This document shows positions 44,336 through 56,805 of a stretch of DNA of 64,000 nucleotides, one piece after another. Under the pieces are notes generated by a model. The model worked only from the letters and a program-made list of their open reading frames with translations. It did not search any database and was not told the origin of the DNA. Positions within the stretch are counted from its first letter, which is position 1. Every line of letters begins with the position of its first letter. Both the position numbers and the translations under genes were made by a program. Source of the stretch: Saccharolobus caldissimus (lineage in GTDB: Archaea > Thermoproteota > Thermoprotei_A > Sulfolobales > Sulfolobaceae); assembly GCF_020886315.1 (NCBI RefSeq), contig NZ_AP025226.1:310001-374000 (forward strand), read 5' to 3'.

Positions 44336-45781
44336 CTAATAAGTTTTTGCAATCCTTAATACTGTTTTTGCATTCATTTTACAAATTACGCATTTATCAT
44401 TAACTCTTCTTTCTTCTATTGGGTATCCTAATACTCTAGTGTCAGTTAGTTCCTCAATCTTTAATCCGCATTCGTTTTTACCGCACCAGGGCACTTCTAC
44501 TATTCCCAATTCTTTTTCTATAATTTTTTTGGCTTCATTAATATCATTACTATATTTTATCTTTGAATTCATAAATTCCCATGCTCTTTTCCTTAAATTT
44601 TCCTGAATATCATTTAATATCTCATTTATTCTTATAATTAATTCATCTTTTTTTACTTTATAGGATTCTAAATTATCTCTTCTCTTTATAAATACTGTAT
44701 TAGATGAGACTTCTCTAGGTCCTATTTCAATTCTAATTGGCACTCCTTTTAATTCCCAAATATAATATTTTTCTCCAGGTGTTTTCTCTGGATCATAATC
44801 TATAATACTACTTATGTTATTTTTGATTAATATTTCATATATTTCTTGTAAATACTCTAATACACGTTTATTTTCATCCTCACTTTTAGCTGGTATTGGA
44901 ATTAAAACTACTTTATAAGGTGATACTGATGGGGGTAATACTGGGCCGTGATCATCGCCATGAATTGATATAACGGAAGCGATCGCCCTATCAGATATCC
45001 CATAACTAGTTTGATGTGGATAGTCTAAACTCCCGTCACGTTTCTGTATCTTAAAATCTAATGCTTTACTAAAATTCTGCCCTAAATGATGGACAGTACC
45101 TATTTGCATAACTCTTCCATCTGGCATAATTGTATCAAAGGCATATGTATGTAACGCACCAGCAAATCTATCCCATTCAGGCCTTTCTGAAATTACATAA
45201 GGAATTCCAATTTCGTCAAAGAATTTTTTGTAAATTTCTATAGCTTCTTCTACTTGTTTTTGTGCATCTTCATAAGTTTCATGAACCGTATGAGCTTCTT
45301 TAAAAGTTGTTATCTCCCTTAGTCTTATCATAGGTCTAGTTGCCTTAGTTTCATATCTAAATACGCTTACTATCTGATAATATTTTTTAGGTAATTGTTT
45401 ATAACTTTTTATCCATAAATTCTCCATCCACGTTATAGCAACCTCACTAGTAGGTCTTAAAGCCAGTCTGATATCTAAATCCTCATCTCCCCCTTTAGTT
45501 ACCCAAAAAACTTCACCTTCAAAACCTTTTATGTGAGTACTCTCTCGCCTTAATAAATCTTCAGGTATTAGTAAGGGGAATAATACTTCTTCATGACCAG
45601 TCAAATCTAATAATTTTCTAATTAAGTTTATCACATTTTGTCTTAATTTAAATCCATAAGGCATCCAAACGCCCATACCCTTTATAGGATATCTTCCGTA
45701 ATCGTAAAATTCTCCTTCCCTTAATACCCAATCAAACCACTCACTAAAGTTTTTTGACCATTTCTCTCTAGTTAGTTGCAC
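44336..45781 (-). CDS. proS: Prolyl-tRNA synthetase (archaeal/eukaryal type)
   Basis: Class II synthetase of 481 residues. It has motif 2 [17 protein letters not shown] near residue 141, the [10 protein letters not shown] segment, and motif 3-like [19 protein letters not shown] near 266. The C-terminal extension with [12 protein letters not shown] and CVICKMNA forms the zinc domain typical of the archaeal/eukaryal type. There is no bacterial editing insertion. Confidence 0.96.
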   Translation of the reverse strand: MQLTREKWSKNFSEWFDWVLREGEFYDYGRYPIKGMGVWMPYGFKLRQNVINLIRKLLDLTGHEEVLFPLLIPEDLLRRESTHIKGFEGEVFWVTKGGDEDLDIRLALRPTSEVAITWMENLWIKSYKQLPKKYYQIVSVFRYETKATRPMIRLREITTFKEAHTVHETYEDAQKQVEEAIEIYKKFFDEIGIPYVISERPEWDRFAGALHTYAFDTIMPDGRVMQIGTVHHLGQNFSKALDFKIQKRDGSLDYPHQTSYGISDRAIASVISIHGDDHGPVLPPSVSPYKVVLIPIPAKSEDENKRVLEYLQEIYEILIKNNISSIIDYDPEKTPGEKYYIWELKGVPIRIEIGPREVSSNTVFIKRRDNLESYKVKKDELIIRINEILNDIQENLRKRAWEFMNSKIKYSNDINEAKKIIEKELGIVEVPWCGKNECGLKIEELTDTRVLGYPIEERRVNDKCVICKMNAKTVLRIAKTY

Positions 45782-45819
45782 AAAAAGGAGAAAACGCGGG
45801 AAATAAAAAACTTTAACTT

Positions 45820-46128
45820 TTAGAATTTACCGAATAACATTAGTACGGCGAACAATATACCATACACTGCTATTCCTTCTCCTATTGCTACGAATATTAA
45901 AACAGTACCGAACATATCTCTTCTTTCAGTTAATACACCTACACCTGCCGCAGCAGCCATTCCTACTGCTACTCCTGCACCTATTGCAGCCAATCCTACT
46001 GCTAGACCTGCACCTATATTAATACCTTCAAATCCTTGAGCTGTATCTGCTGGAGTTTGAGAAGCTACTATTATACTACTTAATAAAATTGGTAATAGAA
46101 CCGCTAGGAAGAGGGTTGTTCTCTTCAT
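45820..46128 (-). CDS. atpK: A-type ATP synthase proteolipid (subunit c/K)
   Basis: Rotor ring proteolipid, 102 residues from ATG 46128 ([10 protein letters not shown]); ATG 46143 would add five. It begins with a hydrophobic segment that looks like a signal peptide ([19 protein letters not shown]), as known for Sulfolobus subunit c. Two hairpin helices follow: [20 protein letters not shown] and [20 protein letters not shown], the latter with the proton-carrying Glu. Last gene of the ATP synthase transcript. Confidence 0.93.
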   Translation of the reverse strand: MKRTTLFLAVLLPILLSSIIVASQTPADTAQGFEGINIGAGLAVGLAAIGAGVAVGMAAAAGVGVLTERRDMFGTVLIFVAIGEGIAVYGILFAVLMLFGKF

Positions 46129-46146
46129 GTCTAACTCACACATTTA

Positions 46147-46305
46147 TTATGACAATTCCTTTAAAACCTTTCTTTTTATTTCTTCTAATTCATTAAGCCT
46201 ATTTTTTAGTAACCTTTCATATTCAGTATTTAAACTCTTTATTACTTCCTCTTTTTTCTCTTCTAAAGAACTTTTAAGCATTTGTAAATATTTATCTAGC
46301 TCCAC
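46147..46305 (-). CDS. Small coiled-coil ATP synthase subunit (H/G-like)
   Basis: A 52-residue coding region: GTG 46305, stop 46147-46149. A strong GGAGG lies directly upstream, and the start lies 14 bases inside the end of atpD. The product is one continuous charged helix ([20 protein letters not shown] at the start). In A/V-ATPases a short coiled-coil subunit (H or G) pairs with subunit E in the peripheral stalk, and this is the expected position. It is easily missed because it is short. Confidence 0.75.
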   Translation of the reverse strand: MELDKYLQMLKSSLEEKKEEVIKSLNTEYERLLKNRLNELEEIKRKVLKELS

Positions 46306-46933
46306 TTTCCCTCCTCCTCTGTAAAATTCTCCTTATAGTCTTAAGTCTTACAAATTCTTCTCTTTGCCTATCTTCTAATATTTGCCTAATATATTTAATT
46401 GATGAGTTATAAAATGGTAAAACATAATTGTCGATTGAGTTTATAAGTCTTTGAGTTTTTCTCAACTCAGCTACTAAAGACCTTATAGTTGATTCTAATT
46501 CCACTAGTTCTATTAACTTATTTAAAGCATCAGTCATTTTCTCATAAGATTCTGATAAGTATGGAGAAGTCTCAATATCACTAAAGGGTTTTGGTGGAAT
46601 ACTTTCCTTATTTAATCTTATAATTGGTATTCTAACACCAAAAATAATTTTAGTAGAACTGATAACATCGAGACTAGATTTCTGAGAAAAAGCTATCTCT
46701 TCTATGTTGGAAATTCCCTCAGAGGCTACAGCTTGTAAGTAGCTATCATAAACTCTTCTCATCACCTCATTAACTTCATTATATAATTTTTCATATTCAG
46801 CAGCGTAAGTCCTCAAATATAATAGTAAAACTTCTCTTTTATTTTCCAGTAACCTTTTTATTACGTTAATTATCCTTAACTGACCTCTAAGTTGTATTAA
46901 ATTAATTTTTGTAGGTAAAACTTTTTGACTCAT
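46292..46933 (-). CDS. atpD: A-type ATP synthase subunit D (central stalk)
   Basis: A 213-residue two-helix coiled-coil shaft subunit. It has the family N-terminus [22 protein letters not shown], and a C-terminal helix [27 protein letters not shown] followed by basic residues. It rotates inside the A3B3 head. Overlaps atpB by four bases and the small stalk gene by 14. Confidence 0.95.
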   Translation of the reverse strand: MSQKVLPTKINLIQLRGQLRIINVIKRLLENKREVLLLYLRTYAAEYEKLYNEVNEVMRRVYDSYLQAVASEGISNIEEIAFSQKSSLDVISSTKIIFGVRIPIIRLNKESIPPKPFSDIETSPYLSESYEKMTDALNKLIELVELESTIRSLVAELRKTQRLINSIDNYVLPFYNSSIKYIRQILEDRQREEFVRLKTIRRILQRRRESGAR

Positions 46934-48321
46934 TTCTTACCCCTATAGTTCGGATGATATTTCTTGATATATTCAGTTTTTATGTTAGTTAATTCGCTTT
47001 CTGGTAATACAGATAAGATTTCCCACCCTATGTCTAATGTAGTTTCAATATCTCTATTCTCGTTAAACCCTTGACTTACAAATTTCCTTTCGAATAACTC
47101 ACCAAATATTAGATACTTCTTGTCAACTTCTGACAAAGAATCTTCACCTATAATTGCAGCTAATCCTCTAACATCAACAGCTCTAGCATAAGATGCAAAT
47201 AATTGATTAGATAAATCTTTATGATCCTCTCTAGTTTTCCCCTCTCCTATACCATCCTTCGCTAATCTTGATAAGCTCATTAACACATTAATTGGCGGAT
47301 ATATTCCTTTGTTATATAGCGCTCTATCAAGCACTATTTGCCCCTCAGTTATATAACCAGTCAAATCAGGTATAGGATGTGTTATATCATCGCTAGGCAT
47401 AGTTAATATAGGCATTTGTGTTATTGAACCTTTCTTTCCTATTACTTTTCCAGCTCTCTCATATATAGTAGCTAAGTCAGTATACATGTAACCTGGATAT
47501 CCACCTCTCCCTGGGACCTCTTCTTTAGATGCACTAATTTCTCTTAAAGCTTCACAATAATTAGTCATATCTATAAGTATTGCCAGCACGTGCATATCTT
47601 GTTCGAATGCTAAGTATTCAGCTAGCGTTAAAGCAGTTTTGGGCGTTAATATTTTCATTACTGGTGGTTCGTTCGCTAAACTTACAACCATGGCTACTCT
47701 GTTAATTGCACCAGTTTCCTCAAAGAACTTACGGAAAAATAACGCATCGTCATATCTAGCACCTATTGCAGCAAATACTACTGCAAAGTTGCTTTCTTCA
47801 CCTCTAACAGTAGCTTGCTTTGCTATTTGCGCAGCTAGCATATTAGCCGGTAAACCGCTTCCGCTAAATATAGGTAATTTTTGGCCTCTTAATAATGAAT
47901 TTAGACCATCTATTGCCGAAATTCCAGTTTGAATGAACTCTTCAGGATAATCTCTAGCTGCTGGATTTAAGGGAGATCCGTTTATATCCCTTTTCTCCCC
48001 TTTAATTACTGGAGGACCATTATCTAAAGGATCGCCTAAAGGATTAAATATACGCCCTAACATTTCCTCTGAAATTTTAACCTCTAATCCTCTTCCTAAC
48101 ATTCTTATTTTAGTTCCAGTAGGAGAAATCCCAGTTGTACCTTCAAAGACCTGTACAATAGCCAAACCCAATTGGGAGTCTACAACAAGGCCTCGTCTTT
48201 TTTCTCCATTAGGCATCTCTATTTCTACTAACTCGTTATAAGCAGCATCAGTTACTCCTTGAACAACAACTAAAGGCCCCTTAATCATTGATATGTTTGA
48301 AAATTCCCTTACACTCATCAT
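46930..48321 (-). CDS. atpB: A-type ATP synthase subunit B (non-catalytic)
   Basis: Regulatory nucleotide-binding subunit of the A3B3 hexamer, 463 residues (ATG 48321 or 48318). The Walker A position is degenerate ([15 protein letters not shown] near residue 153), as expected for the non-catalytic subunit. Other signatures are [32 protein letters not shown] and the C-terminal [10 protein letters not shown]. It overlaps atpA by four bases. Confidence 0.97.
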   Translation of the reverse strand: MMSVREFSNISMIKGPLVVVQGVTDAAYNELVEIEMPNGEKRRGLVVDSQLGLAIVQVFEGTTGISPTGTKIRMLGRGLEVKISEEMLGRIFNPLGDPLDNGPPVIKGEKRDINGSPLNPAARDYPEEFIQTGISAIDGLNSLLRGQKLPIFSGSGLPANMLAAQIAKQATVRGEESNFAVVFAAIGARYDDALFFRKFFEETGAINRVAMVVSLANEPPVMKILTPKTALTLAEYLAFEQDMHVLAILIDMTNYCEALREISASKEEVPGRGGYPGYMYTDLATIYERAGKVIGKKGSITQMPILTMPSDDITHPIPDLTGYITEGQIVLDRALYNKGIYPPINVLMSLSRLAKDGIGEGKTREDHKDLSNQLFASYARAVDVRGLAAIIGEDSLSEVDKKYLIFGELFERKFVSQGFNENRDIETTLDIGWEILSVLPESELTNIKTEYIKKYHPNYRGKK

Positions 48322-50099
48322 TGTGAACTAACCTCTTTTTCTAAACTATCAAAAGCAGAATTTAACTTTCTCTCTAACTCATCGTACTTTTGTAATTCAT
48401 CATTTTTAATTGTAGCTTTTGACCTAATTATCTCCGGTATTATATCACCTAATCTATCCATTATCTTTTTAACTGGTAAACCTTTTTCAACTAATCTTGA
48501 AGCACGGGTATTAAATATGCTAATTAATCTCATTATTCTAGCTTGCTTTTGTGGAGATGAGAAAGCGTCAATGTCATCATAAGCGTTTTGCTTTAGAAAA
48601 GCCTCCCTCACTAATCTTGCAGTTTCAAGAACTAATTTATCTTTCTCTGCTAAGGATTCGGGGCCTACTAGCCTTACAATTTGCCTTAACTCATCCTCTC
48701 TGATTAACGTTCTAACCATCAGATCCCTCATCTCCTTCCATTTAGGATCCACATTAGTATTCCACCAGCTAGCCACTAAGTCAACATAGGCTGAGAAACC
48801 TTGTAACCAGTTGATAGCTGGATAATGTCTAGCTCTAGCCAAATTCGTATCCAAAGGCCAAAATACCTTAACAAATCTTAAAGTGTGGCTAGTAACTGGT
48901 TCTGTAAAGTCACCACCAGGTGGAGAGACGGCAGAGGCTATAGTAACTGATCCAAATCTTTCCGGATTACCTAACGTTTTAACTCTTCCTGCCCTTTCAT
49001 AATACTCTGCTAATCTAGAAGGTAAGTAACTAGGAAATCCCTCTTCTGCAGGCATCTCCTCCATTCTACCTCCTAAGTCCCTTAAAGCCTCAGCCCATCT
49101 AGACGTAGAATCTGCAACTAACAGTGTGTCATAACCTTGATCCCTAAAGTATTCAGCCATTGTTACTCCAACATATATGCTAGCTTCTCTTGCTGCCACC
49201 GGCATGTTACTAGTATTTGCAACTAATATAGTCCTATCTAATAACGGTCTTCCAGTCCAAGGATCCTTAAGCTTAGGGAACTGTCTTAGCTCATCTGTCA
49301 TCTCATTTCCTCTCTCTCCACAGCCTACATAAATTACTATTTTAGCTGCGCTCCATTTTGCTAAACTCTGTAATGTTACTGTTTTGCCGCTGCCAAATGG
49401 TCCCGGTATTGCAGCTGTGCCACCTTTAGCTATGGGAAATATAGTATCTAATACTCTAGTCCCAGTTAATAATGGTTCTGTTGGTTCTAATTTCTCCTTA
49501 AATGGTCTTGGAATTCTTACGGGCCATTTTTGCATTAGCTTAATAGGTACCTCATCGCCATTCATATCAACTATTGCAATATTTTCTTCAACAGTGTAAT
49601 CTCCTTCTTGTGCTATTTCTTTTATTGTTCCATGAACATATGGTGGAATCATAATCCTATGTTCTACTAGCGGAGTTTCATTAACTATTCCTATAATATC
49701 TCCTCCCTCTACCTTGTCTCCTTTCTTTAGTTTAGGTATAAAGTGCCATTTTTTGTTTCTATCTAATGAAGGTACTTTAACTCCTCTCACGACAAAAGGC
49801 GATTTTGTAAGGTCTCTAATTGAATCTAATGGTCTTTGTAAACCATCAAATATTTTTCCTATTAATCCTGGGCCTAATTCTACGGAAAGAGGAGCCCCAG
49901 TTCTATATACTGGTTCATTTGGTTTTATTCCGCTAGTATCCTCATATACCTGAATGTAAGCTCTATCTCCTTCTATTCTAGTAATCTCTCCTACTAATCT
50001 AGGTTCTCCTACTTCAACAACCTCATACATCTGGGCATTTCTCATATTGTCTGCAACTACTAATGGTCCATTTACCCTAACTATTCTACCTTTTTCCAT
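48318..50099 (-). CDS. atpA: A-type ATP synthase subunit A (catalytic)
   Basis: Catalytic subunit, 593 residues from ATG 50099 ([17 protein letters not shown]), just after the atpE stop with a GGTGGT site upstream. The P-loop is [17 protein letters not shown] near residue 229, followed by [15 protein letters not shown] and the [13 protein letters not shown]-type loop ([12 protein letters not shown]). The non-homologous insert typical of A/V-type A subunits (residues about 110-190, [18 protein letters not shown]) is present. Confidence 0.97.
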   Translation of the reverse strand: MEKGRIVRVNGPLVVADNMRNAQMYEVVEVGEPRLVGEITRIEGDRAYIQVYEDTSGIKPNEPVYRTGAPLSVELGPGLIGKIFDGLQRPLDSIRDLTKSPFVVRGVKVPSLDRNKKWHFIPKLKKGDKVEGGDIIGIVNETPLVEHRIMIPPYVHGTIKEIAQEGDYTVEENIAIVDMNGDEVPIKLMQKWPVRIPRPFKEKLEPTEPLLTGTRVLDTIFPIAKGGTAAIPGPFGSGKTVTLQSLAKWSAAKIVIYVGCGERGNEMTDELRQFPKLKDPWTGRPLLDRTILVANTSNMPVAAREASIYVGVTMAEYFRDQGYDTLLVADSTSRWAEALRDLGGRMEEMPAEEGFPSYLPSRLAEYYERAGRVKTLGNPERFGSVTIASAVSPPGGDFTEPVTSHTLRFVKVFWPLDTNLARARHYPAINWLQGFSAYVDLVASWWNTNVDPKWKEMRDLMVRTLIREDELRQIVRLVGPESLAEKDKLVLETARLVREAFLKQNAYDDIDAFSSPQKQARIMRLISIFNTRASRLVEKGLPVKKIMDRLGDIIPEIIRSKATIKNDELQKYDELERKLNSAFDSLEKEVSSQ

Positions 50100-50100
50100 C

Positions 50101-50682
50101 TTATACACCACCAAATAATATATCCGATATTCTTCCTCTCATACTATCAAACACTTGATCCAAGATAAGCTTTAATGAAAAATCTTTTGTTAATCCACTA
50201 CTCTCATAATAAATTCTTATCCCTCCTATTAATTTCTCATCTACCTTTACAGATACATTTCCATTTTTACCTAATAACTTCTCGATAAAAAGCTTATCAT
50301 CTTCAGAACAATATATCAGAACTTTTTCGTTTTCTTCCTTAATTTCTCTTGCTAATATATTTTTAATGGCCTCTTTATATTCATTAGTCTTAATAATATC
50401 CTTAGTTTTATTTAAGATCTCTTCATATACCTTATTTATCCAGTATTCCTTTTCTGCCAAAATTATTCTTTTATTCTCTACTTCTAGTCTGGCTTTTTCA
50501 CCTTCTATTTCCTCTTTTGTTTTGGCAATTAATTCGCGAATTCTTTGCGTATAATTTTCTAGTACTTTATTGTATCCATCTTCAAGTATTCTTAAAGACT
50601 CGTTAAGCCCTTTTTTTAGCTCTCCTTCTATTTCCTCTCTAATTTTATTTAAAGATAGATCTAGTAATTGTTCAAATTCCAT
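50101..50682 (-). CDS. atpE: A-type ATP synthase subunit E (peripheral stalk)
   Basis: A 193-residue stalk subunit: a long N-terminal coiled coil (about residues 5-100, [20 protein letters not shown]) and a C-terminal globular domain with [25 protein letters not shown], which contains the family GG motif. It pairs with the small H/G subunit. Its stop is one base before the atpA ATG. Confidence 0.93.
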   Translation of the reverse strand: MEFEQLLDLSLNKIREEIEGELKKGLNESLRILEDGYNKVLENYTQRIRELIAKTKEEIEGEKARLEVENKRIILAEKEYWINKVYEEILNKTKDIIKTNEYKEAIKNILAREIKEENEKVLIYCSEDDKLFIEKLLGKNGNVSVKVDEKLIGGIRIYYESSGLTKDFSLKLILDQVFDSMRGRISDILFGGV

Positions 50683-50686
50683 TAAA

Positions 50687-50989
50687 TCACCCGAACCCTA
50701 AAGCTTTCATTATCATCTTCCTCACGTCTATAGGTTTAGATTCACTAAATGGTGAAGGAATAATTGTTATTAAAGGTTTTTTCTGGTCTACTATTATTGA
50801 ATCTAGTTTCTCCTTAATTGGCTCATAAATGTCTTTAGTTATGAGGATAAGATCTATATCCTCTCTCTTTTTTAATTTAGTAATGAAATCGGGTAATTGA
50901 TAAGGATCTTCTATAAAATTCCCTTCAGCACCAACTAATTTAAAAAGGGAAACTGTGTACTTATCTCCTAAAACGAAAACCTTTCCCAT
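50687..50989 (-). CDS. atpF: A-type ATP synthase subunit F
   Basis: A 100-residue Rossmann-like central-stalk subunit: [21 protein letters not shown], then [13 protein letters not shown] and a C-terminal [10 protein letters not shown] strand. First gene of the minus-strand ATP synthase operon. An ATTTAATC-like box near 51020-51027 lies about 33 bases upstream of its ATG, divergent from the box for subunit I. Confidence 0.92.
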   Translation of the reverse strand: MGKVFVLGDKYTVSLFKLVGAEGNFIEDPYQLPDFITKLKKREDIDLILITKDIYEPIKEKLDSIIVDQKKPLITIIPSPFSESKPIDVRKMIMKALGFG

Positions 50990-51030
50990 TGCGAATTAAT
51001 TCTAAACAACAGAGATTAAATACTTATAAG

Positions 51031-51038
51031 ATATTCTT
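51031..51038 (+). promoter_or_regulatory. TATA box for ATP synthase subunit I
   Basis: CTTATAAG lies at 51031-51038. Its centre is about 30 bases before the GTG start at 51066, fitting a transcript with almost no leader. The element is palindromic, and the minus-strand operon start at 50989 is 46 bases away, so a separate box nearer to it is more likely for atpF. Confidence 0.5.
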
Positions 51039-51065
51039 CATTTTAGATACTGCGAGGGAAAAAGA

Positions 51066-53171
51066 GTGTTATTACCAGAGAATATGGTTAGATTACAGAT
51101 AATTACTGATAGAACAAATTTAAACGATGTTGTGACTAAATTATTAAAAATTGGCGTATTTCAGCCAGAAGACCCATTATACCCAATAGGTAATGGAAGA
51201 ATAGAAGAAGCCAGGAAATTAATAACAGGGGTGCAAGACCATATAAGTAAGTTAAAGATTATAATGGAGCTTGGAGGTTTAATTATAGAACCATTAGGAA
51301 GTATGAAATTGTCTGACTGGATAAAAACCACGGAAGAGGTCAATGAAGAAGCCTCTAAATTAGAAGAAAGGTATAAGGAACTCCTTGAAGAAATAGGTAG
51401 ACTTAGGGCTGAGAGAGATCTTTATTCTCAACAATTAAAAGAGATTGAACCCTTTAAAGCAATAACTGTTGATCTGTCTAAGTTATACTCATTAAAAATG
51501 TTCAATGTAGTATTAGCGCAGGTTACTATAGATAAATTAAACAGACTTAATCAATTATTAGGAGACAAGGGATTTATATATAGTGTAAAGACAGACGAAA
51601 ATCTATTTAGCGTAATAATCATTACAGAAAAAAGTACCGAAATAGATAAAATATTGAAAGAGATAGGTATAAGAAAATTTGAAATACAAGAGGGTAAAAC
51701 TCCATACCAATTATATAATGAATTACTAGAAAAGATAAACCAAATAGATACAATTTTAGAGAGAACTAGAGAGGAATTGTCAAGGAAAGTAAAAACTGAG
51801 GAAAACTATGTAAAGAATATTTACGGGAAATTACTGACATTAAGGGATGCCTTAACTATAATGAATAAGGCAAGAGTTTCAGAGTATTATCTGCAAATAG
51901 AAGGCTATGTTCCAGAAAAATACGTTAAAAAAATACAGAATGAGATGAAGGATAATGCTTTTGTAGATTATATAAGGCCAAGAAGATATGGGGAAAAAGA
52001 AGAACCTCCTACCCTAGTAGAAATGCCCAGATCCATGAAAGTTTTAGAGTCATTAGTAGAAATCTACGGAACTCCATCATATTGGGAGGTATCACCAATA
52101 GCATTCTTAGTATTTACCTTCCCAATACTTTTTGGCTTAATGTTTCCAGATTTTGGAAATGCGTTAGTTGTTTTATTATTCTCCATATGGTTCTACAAAT
52201 ATGGGAAGAAGAAAGGAAGTGAGAATATTCCCAAATTATCCATAATTTTAATATATTCTAGCATCGTAGCCATGATAACTGGATTAATAGCCAGAGATTT
52301 CTTCGGTCCATTACCAGTTGGTGGTTTACGAGAAATACTTGATAACTCTAAATATACTGTTGGGCCATTATACAGTGTATGGCCAATTCCAGTTTCAGTT
52401 TCCGAAGCAATCAAGTTTTTACTGCCTTTTGGAGAGTATAGCACTAGCATCAGTATAGAGAATACTATGATATTCTCTGTGTTGTTAGGTGCATTAGCGT
52501 TATTCGTAAGTTCCTTACTTGGAGTAGTAAATGCTATTAGAAAGAAAGATCCCGAATTCTTGTTCTTTGAAAAACTTCCGTTATTCCTAATATATGTAGT
52601 TCCAATCTTCATATTTATGTACGGGATCACTAATCCCTCTAACTTCTTCTCCGTAGATGAGCAAATATTAGGTCAAATACTTAACGCAGTTCTAATGAAA
52701 CCGTTTAGCCAAAATCCAATAGGTTATGGTATAGTCTGGTGGACCTCCTTTGCTTTATTATATAATTGGTTAGCTCACGCTATTTTAGTTAAAAGACATG
52801 ACAATGCGACGTTGGCTTCAGCAATAGCCATGGGTTTCATAGAAGGCGGATTTGAAGGAGCACTATTACTTCTTTCAAATACTATATCATTTATAAGAGT
52901 TTTGGTCTTTGCATTATCACATTATTATATATTATATGCGTTTTCCTATATGGCTTATTTAGTAGCACCTTCCACTAACACAATAAGCGTTCTTATTAAC
53001 CCTATAGCAATAATAATCTTAATAATAGGCAATTTGTTAGCAATAGGTTTAGAAGGATTGGTCGTATTTATACAAGATTTAAGGCTTCACTTTTACGAGA
53101 TGTTTAGTAAATTCTATGAAGGAAGAGGAAGAAAATTTGAACCAGTTATGTCTTACGTTTCACTTGAGTAA
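51066..53171 (+). CDS. atpI: A-type ATP synthase subunit I (a), proton channel
   Basis: The 701-residue membrane subunit: a cytoplasmic N-terminal half (about residues 1-330) with coiled coils that anchors the peripheral stalks, and a C-terminal half with seven to eight membrane helices (from about [25 protein letters not shown] near 340). The essential Arg is expected in [12 protein letters not shown] near residue 620. Unusually for an operon subunit it is encoded divergently from the other seven genes. Confidence 0.95.
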   Translation: MLLPENMVRLQIITDRTNLNDVVTKLLKIGVFQPEDPLYPIGNGRIEEARKLITGVQDHISKLKIIMELGGLIIEPLGSMKLSDWIKTTEEVNEEASKLEERYKELLEEIGRLRAERDLYSQQLKEIEPFKAITVDLSKLYSLKMFNVVLAQVTIDKLNRLNQLLGDKGFIYSVKTDENLFSVIIITEKSTEIDKILKEIGIRKFEIQEGKTPYQLYNELLEKINQIDTILERTREELSRKVKTEENYVKNIYGKLLTLRDALTIMNKARVSEYYLQIEGYVPEKYVKKIQNEMKDNAFVDYIRPRRYGEKEEPPTLVEMPRSMKVLESLVEIYGTPSYWEVSPIAFLVFTFPILFGLMFPDFGNALVVLLFSIWFYKYGKKKGSENIPKLSIILIYSSIVAMITGLIARDFFGPLPVGGLREILDNSKYTVGPLYSVWPIPVSVSEAIKFLLPFGEYSTSISIENTMIFSVLLGALALFVSSLLGVVNAIRKKDPEFLFFEKLPLFLIYVVPIFIFMYGITNPSNFFSVDEQILGQILNAVLMKPFSQNPIGYGIVWWTSFALLYNWLAHAILVKRHDNATLASAIAMGFIEGGFEGALLLLSNTISFIRVLVFALSHYYILYAFSYMAYLVAPSTNTISVLINPIAIIILIIGNLLAIGLEGLVVFIQDLRLHFYEMFSKFYEGRGRKFEPVMSYVSLE

Positions 53172-54881
53172 GGTAGGCCTATTTTTTTCTACGTCCTTTC
53201 TTATTTCCTCTAACATGGATTGAATATTAGCCTCAAAATCTGCTGGTAATTTTCTAAATAATGGACTTACACGCCCTATCTTATGCCCAGGTTTAATTGA
53301 GAGTTTAGAAGCTTCATCCCACTTCTCATCCTCTATACTACCCATATTTAACATATCATATATCTTTTGAGAATAAGAAGGCATTAATGGATATAGCATG
53401 ATTGCTATACTCCTAACTGAATTAACACCTATGTAAAGTACATTCATTAACTCTTTAATCTTGCCAACCTTATACAGATCCCAAGGTGCCTTAATATTTA
53501 AATACGCATTACACTCCCTTACTAATTTTAACAATTCTTCTGTTCCAGCTTTTAATTTTCCCCTTTCAAATAGATTTCCAACGTTCTTTGGAGTCTTATC
53601 TATTAAATCTAATATTTTTCTATCGTTTTCATCAAGAATCTCAGTGTGAAATTCTGGAACTATAGAGTTGAAGTATCTAACTATCATAGTAAGTACTCTA
53701 TTGACGTAATTCCCTATGTCGTCATTCAACTCCGTGTTAACTATCCTAATAGCTTCCCTCCATGTAAAGTTAGTATCCTTCTCCTCTGGCCTTAGTCTCA
53801 CTAATACGAACCTCCAATACTCTATATCCATTATTTTAGGTGCTTCATCTATCCACACACCTATTCTTCTACTTTTACTGAACTTTTGTCCCTCATAGAG
53901 TAAATACTCTGTCGCAGCAATAACTGTAGGTAAATTATATCCCTCTTCTGATGCCATTAACATAGCAGGTAATATCACAGCATGAAAAGGAATATTATCT
54001 TTACCTATAAAATAATAACTTCTTGTTTCTTTATCGAACCAGAATTTTTTCCAGTCTTCAGGTTTTCTTATTTTTTCGAAATATTCAATAGTAGCAGATA
54101 TATATCCTAAAAGTGCTTCAAACCAAACATATATAGTCTTATTTTCAGCATTTTCAAAGGGAGCTGGAATCCCCCATTTATTATCTCTTGTAATACTTCT
54201 GGGTTTTAATCCCTCATTTACCCAACTTAAAGCAACTGATTTGACATTCTCTGGCATGTCCTTAGACTCAAGTATCCATTTCCTTATTTTATCATTAAAT
54301 TCACTTAAATCAAAGAACCAATGTTTAGTTTTCTTAAACACTGGTTTTCTTCCGCATATAGCACACTTTGGATTTATTAATAAATTAGGGGTCAACAGCC
54401 TACCACAATTATCGCATTGATCGCCTCTAGCGTCCTCAAAACCACAGTAAGGACAAGTACCCTTTACGAACCTATCTGGTAAATATAAATTATCGTATTC
54501 ACAATAAGGTATTTCGTCTTCAATTATCTTAATATACTTATTTAATTTAAGTAAGAAGTTAGTAACGAACTTCTTATGTGTCTCACTTTCAGTTCTACTA
54601 TAGTTATCGAAACTTATTTCCCATACATTTAAGAATAGATGTTTATCATATTCATGGGCCTGATCTGTAAGTTCCTTAGGGCTTACCTTTCTCTTTATCG
54701 CCTCAACCTCTATGGGAGTTCCGTGTTCATCACTACCGCTTACGAATAATACGTTATCTTTTCCATATTTTAACCTAGCATATCTGGCAAATACATCTGC
54801 CGAAAGTATAGAGCCTATTAAATTACCTAAGTGTGGTACGGAATTTACGTAAGGCCAGGCTGAGGTTACAAGTACTCTCAT
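53160..54881 (-). CDS. metG: Methionyl-tRNA synthetase (without C-terminal tRNA-binding domain)
   Basis: Class I synthetase, 573 residues from ATG 54881 ([13 protein letters not shown]). It has the HIGH-like HLGN near residue 16, a two-knuckle zinc insertion (CPYCG, CDNCG, CAICG), and KFSKSRR as the KMSKS loop near 338. A TTTAATAAA box at about 54906-54914 fits a leaderless transcript from this ATG. It stops after the helical anticodon domain; the tRNA-binding domain is encoded separately at 3816-4160. It overlaps atpI by 12 bases. Confidence 0.95.
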   Translation of the reverse strand: MRVLVTSAWPYVNSVPHLGNLIGSILSADVFARYARLKYGKDNVLFVSGSDEHGTPIEVEAIKRKVSPKELTDQAHEYDKHLFLNVWEISFDNYSRTESETHKKFVTNFLLKLNKYIKIIEDEIPYCEYDNLYLPDRFVKGTCPYCGFEDARGDQCDNCGRLLTPNLLINPKCAICGRKPVFKKTKHWFFDLSEFNDKIRKWILESKDMPENVKSVALSWVNEGLKPRSITRDNKWGIPAPFENAENKTIYVWFEALLGYISATIEYFEKIRKPEDWKKFWFDKETRSYYFIGKDNIPFHAVILPAMLMASEEGYNLPTVIAATEYLLYEGQKFSKSRRIGVWIDEAPKIMDIEYWRFVLVRLRPEEKDTNFTWREAIRIVNTELNDDIGNYVNRVLTMIVRYFNSIVPEFHTEILDENDRKILDLIDKTPKNVGNLFERGKLKAGTEELLKLVRECNAYLNIKAPWDLYKVGKIKELMNVLYIGVNSVRSIAIMLYPLMPSYSQKIYDMLNMGSIEDEKWDEASKLSIKPGHKIGRVSPLFRKLPADFEANIQSMLEEIRKDVEKNRPTLLK

Positions 54882-54945
54882 TATATTTTGTGTTTGCAAT
54901 GAGCCTTTATTAAACATATCTAATAATAATTAGTAAGTAAAGATT

Positions 54946-55866
54946 ATGGTATTAGACGTTAAGAAATACCCCTTTATCAAGAGCCTAGAGGAGGAATTGA
55001 AAAAATACGGAGGAGGAATTACGCTAACCGATCTATTATTATCTAATAGCATATATTTGGAGTTAGCTAAGGATAGGATACAAAAGGTTAGAAATAACGA
55101 AGAACTTCCTTCTTATACAATATACTCTGAACCAGTACTAGTTTTTTATACTACTCTACTTACACTGGCTGTAATAAATAATTCTGAATTCAATAAAAGG
55201 TATTCTTATTTCGAATCTAAACAATTCAGAAAGATTCTTCAAAATGAAAATGATGACAATTTATTAGAAATATTAAAATTTCTAAATATTAAAGTTAATA
55301 GGTGTAACGAAATAAAAATACATGTTGAAAAAAAGAGACTAATACATAAAGAATATTGTATAAATTTTATAGATTATCTGAAATATTCAAAAAATATGGG
55401 TGAAAATTGGAGATTAAGCAAACAAATCCTAGTTAAAGGCAATGTGTATTTAGATAAAAACCAATTAGTAGAATTAGCTGCAGAAAGTATAAGGTTAAAA
55501 ATACTGAATATGATCAAACCATTAAATATAAAGGAAATCCCAGAAAAATTGAAAAATCTAATAGAAAAAGGAAGAACAATCCCCCCATGTATTCAGAATA
55601 TTTTATCTAAAGACAATCTTAATGAGGAGGAGATTAGAGTACTAGTAGTCTTCTATATAAATATAGGTAAAAATTTAAATAATATATCTAACATATTAAA
55701 GAAATGGAATGTACCAAATATAGTAGATTTATATAATAAATATAAAGGAGATAAGGATACAAAATATATAGTATATTCTTGTGAAAGAATGAAGAAATTG
55801 AATATGTGTGTGAGTAATTGTAATGTAACAAATCCCCTACAACTCTATTTTCTTAAAGCTGAGTAA
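54946..55866 (+). CDS. priL: DNA primase large subunit PriL
   Basis: Non-catalytic partner of the archaeal primase PriS, needed for primer initiation. The 306-residue protein has the N-terminal helical domain ([22 protein letters not shown]) and a C-terminal region with conserved cysteines for a [4Fe-4S] cluster: IPPCIQNIL, then [16 protein letters not shown]. Length matches crenarchaeal PriL. It is divergent from metG and convergent with a CDP-alcohol phosphotransferase gene (22-base overlap). Confidence 0.92.
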   Translation: MVLDVKKYPFIKSLEEELKKYGGGITLTDLLLSNSIYLELAKDRIQKVRNNEELPSYTIYSEPVLVFYTTLLTLAVINNSEFNKRYSYFESKQFRKILQNENDDNLLEILKFLNIKVNRCNEIKIHVEKKRLIHKEYCINFIDYLKYSKNMGENWRLSKQILVKGNVYLDKNQLVELAAESIRLKILNMIKPLNIKEIPEKLKNLIEKGRTIPPCIQNILSKDNLNEEEIRVLVVFYINIGKNLNNISNILKKWNVPNIVDLYNKYKGDKDTKYIVYSCERMKKLNMCVSNCNVTNPLQLYFLKAE

Positions 55867-56423
55867 ACTACATAAAATCTCTGAATTACAGTAATTAGCG
55901 TTAATACTAAAAATAAGTAAAATATGTATAATGATACTTCCTTACTAAATATTATGTAAACTAAAAGTATTATAAACACAAATATTATTCTTTCACCTCT
56001 TTCAATTATTCCCCTTCCCTCCATTTTAAGTCCCAACGCATCAGCCTTAGCTCTAATGTATGAAATGATTAATGAAAAACCTACACTTAATACAACTAAT
56101 ACTGAAGGAAAATTTATGAAAATAAAACTAGAAATATATAATGTATCTTCTACTCTATCTAAGGTAGAATCGAGAAAACTTCCTAAATTTGATGACTTAT
56201 TCAATATTCTGGCGACTTCACCGTCTAAAGCGTCCATTAAAGCTGAAATTATTAGGAATATTATGCTAAATATGAGATTACTTAGCATCATTTCAAAGAA
56301 ATATAATAGTGAAAATATCAGACCAAATAATGTAATATAATTTGGCGTTATGTGAAGTTTTGCCAAAAATTTTGCTATCGGTGTTAAAATCCTCTTACTT
56401 TGCCTTCTTATTTTAGTTATCAT
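55845..56423 (-). CDS. CDP-alcohol phosphotransferase, probable archaetidylinositol phosphate synthase
   Basis: A 192-residue membrane enzyme with the CDP-alcohol phosphotransferase signature [10 protein letters not shown], then [14 protein letters not shown] near residue 68 (all catalytic Asp present), and about six membrane helices. It transfers a polar head group onto CDP-archaeol. Length and the short N-terminus resemble archaeal inositol phosphate-transferring enzymes, but the substrate is inferred. Confidence 0.87.
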   Translation of the reverse strand: MITKIRRQSKRILTPIAKFLAKLHITPNYITLFGLIFSLLYFFEMMLSNLIFSIIFLIISALMDALDGEVARILNKSSNLGSFLDSTLDRVEDTLYISSFIFINFPSVLVVLSVGFSLIISYIRAKADALGLKMEGRGIIERGERIIFVFIILLVYIIFSKEVSLYIFYLFLVLTLITVIQRFYVVYSALRK

Positions 56424-56467
56424 ATTTTACCACTACTATTTTAAACTCTTTTAACTACTGATAAGGG

Positions 56468-56779
56468 ATGGCAGCTAAAAAATTGATCCTGGTAACTTCC
56501 GAATCACACCCATTGCACAAAATTTTTATGGAAATACTAGAAGAATTATCAAAGGAACTAAATCTAGAAAAGGAAGTGAAATTGGAGGACTACTCATTCT
56601 TAGCAGATTACGGAGAGAAAGATGAATTTGATATGCCATTTCTTCCACAACTTTTTATCGACTTAGGAAACGGGAAAATAGTCCCAGTATTAACTAAAAT
56701 CCCGTTCGATTCTCAATTTAAGCCAGATAAAAGCGCAGGCAAAGAAGAGGCTCTTAAAAAAATTAAAAACCTAGGATAA
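56468..56779 (+). CDS. Small unknown protein upstream of aKMT
   Basis: A 103-residue alpha/beta protein, starting KKLILVTSESHPLHKIFMEI. The FLPQLFIDLGNGKIVPVLTKIPFD part could fit a thioredoxin-like or small Rossmann fold, but there is no CxxC motif. It precedes the methyltransferase by 26 bases and is probably in the same operon as it and the gene after. Function unknown. Confidence 0.65.
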   Translation: MAAKKLILVTSESHPLHKIFMEILEELSKELNLEKEVKLEDYSFLADYGEKDEFDMPFLPQLFIDLGNGKIVPVLTKIPFDSQFKPDKSAGKEEALKKIKNLG

Positions 56780-56805
56780 CATAGTGATATTTTGAAGTGA
56801 GAAGT

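Noticed and set aside
52193-52630. Minus-strand frame of 145 codons within ATP synthase subunit I
   Set aside because: Opposite strand of conserved membrane helices of subunit I; no independent features.
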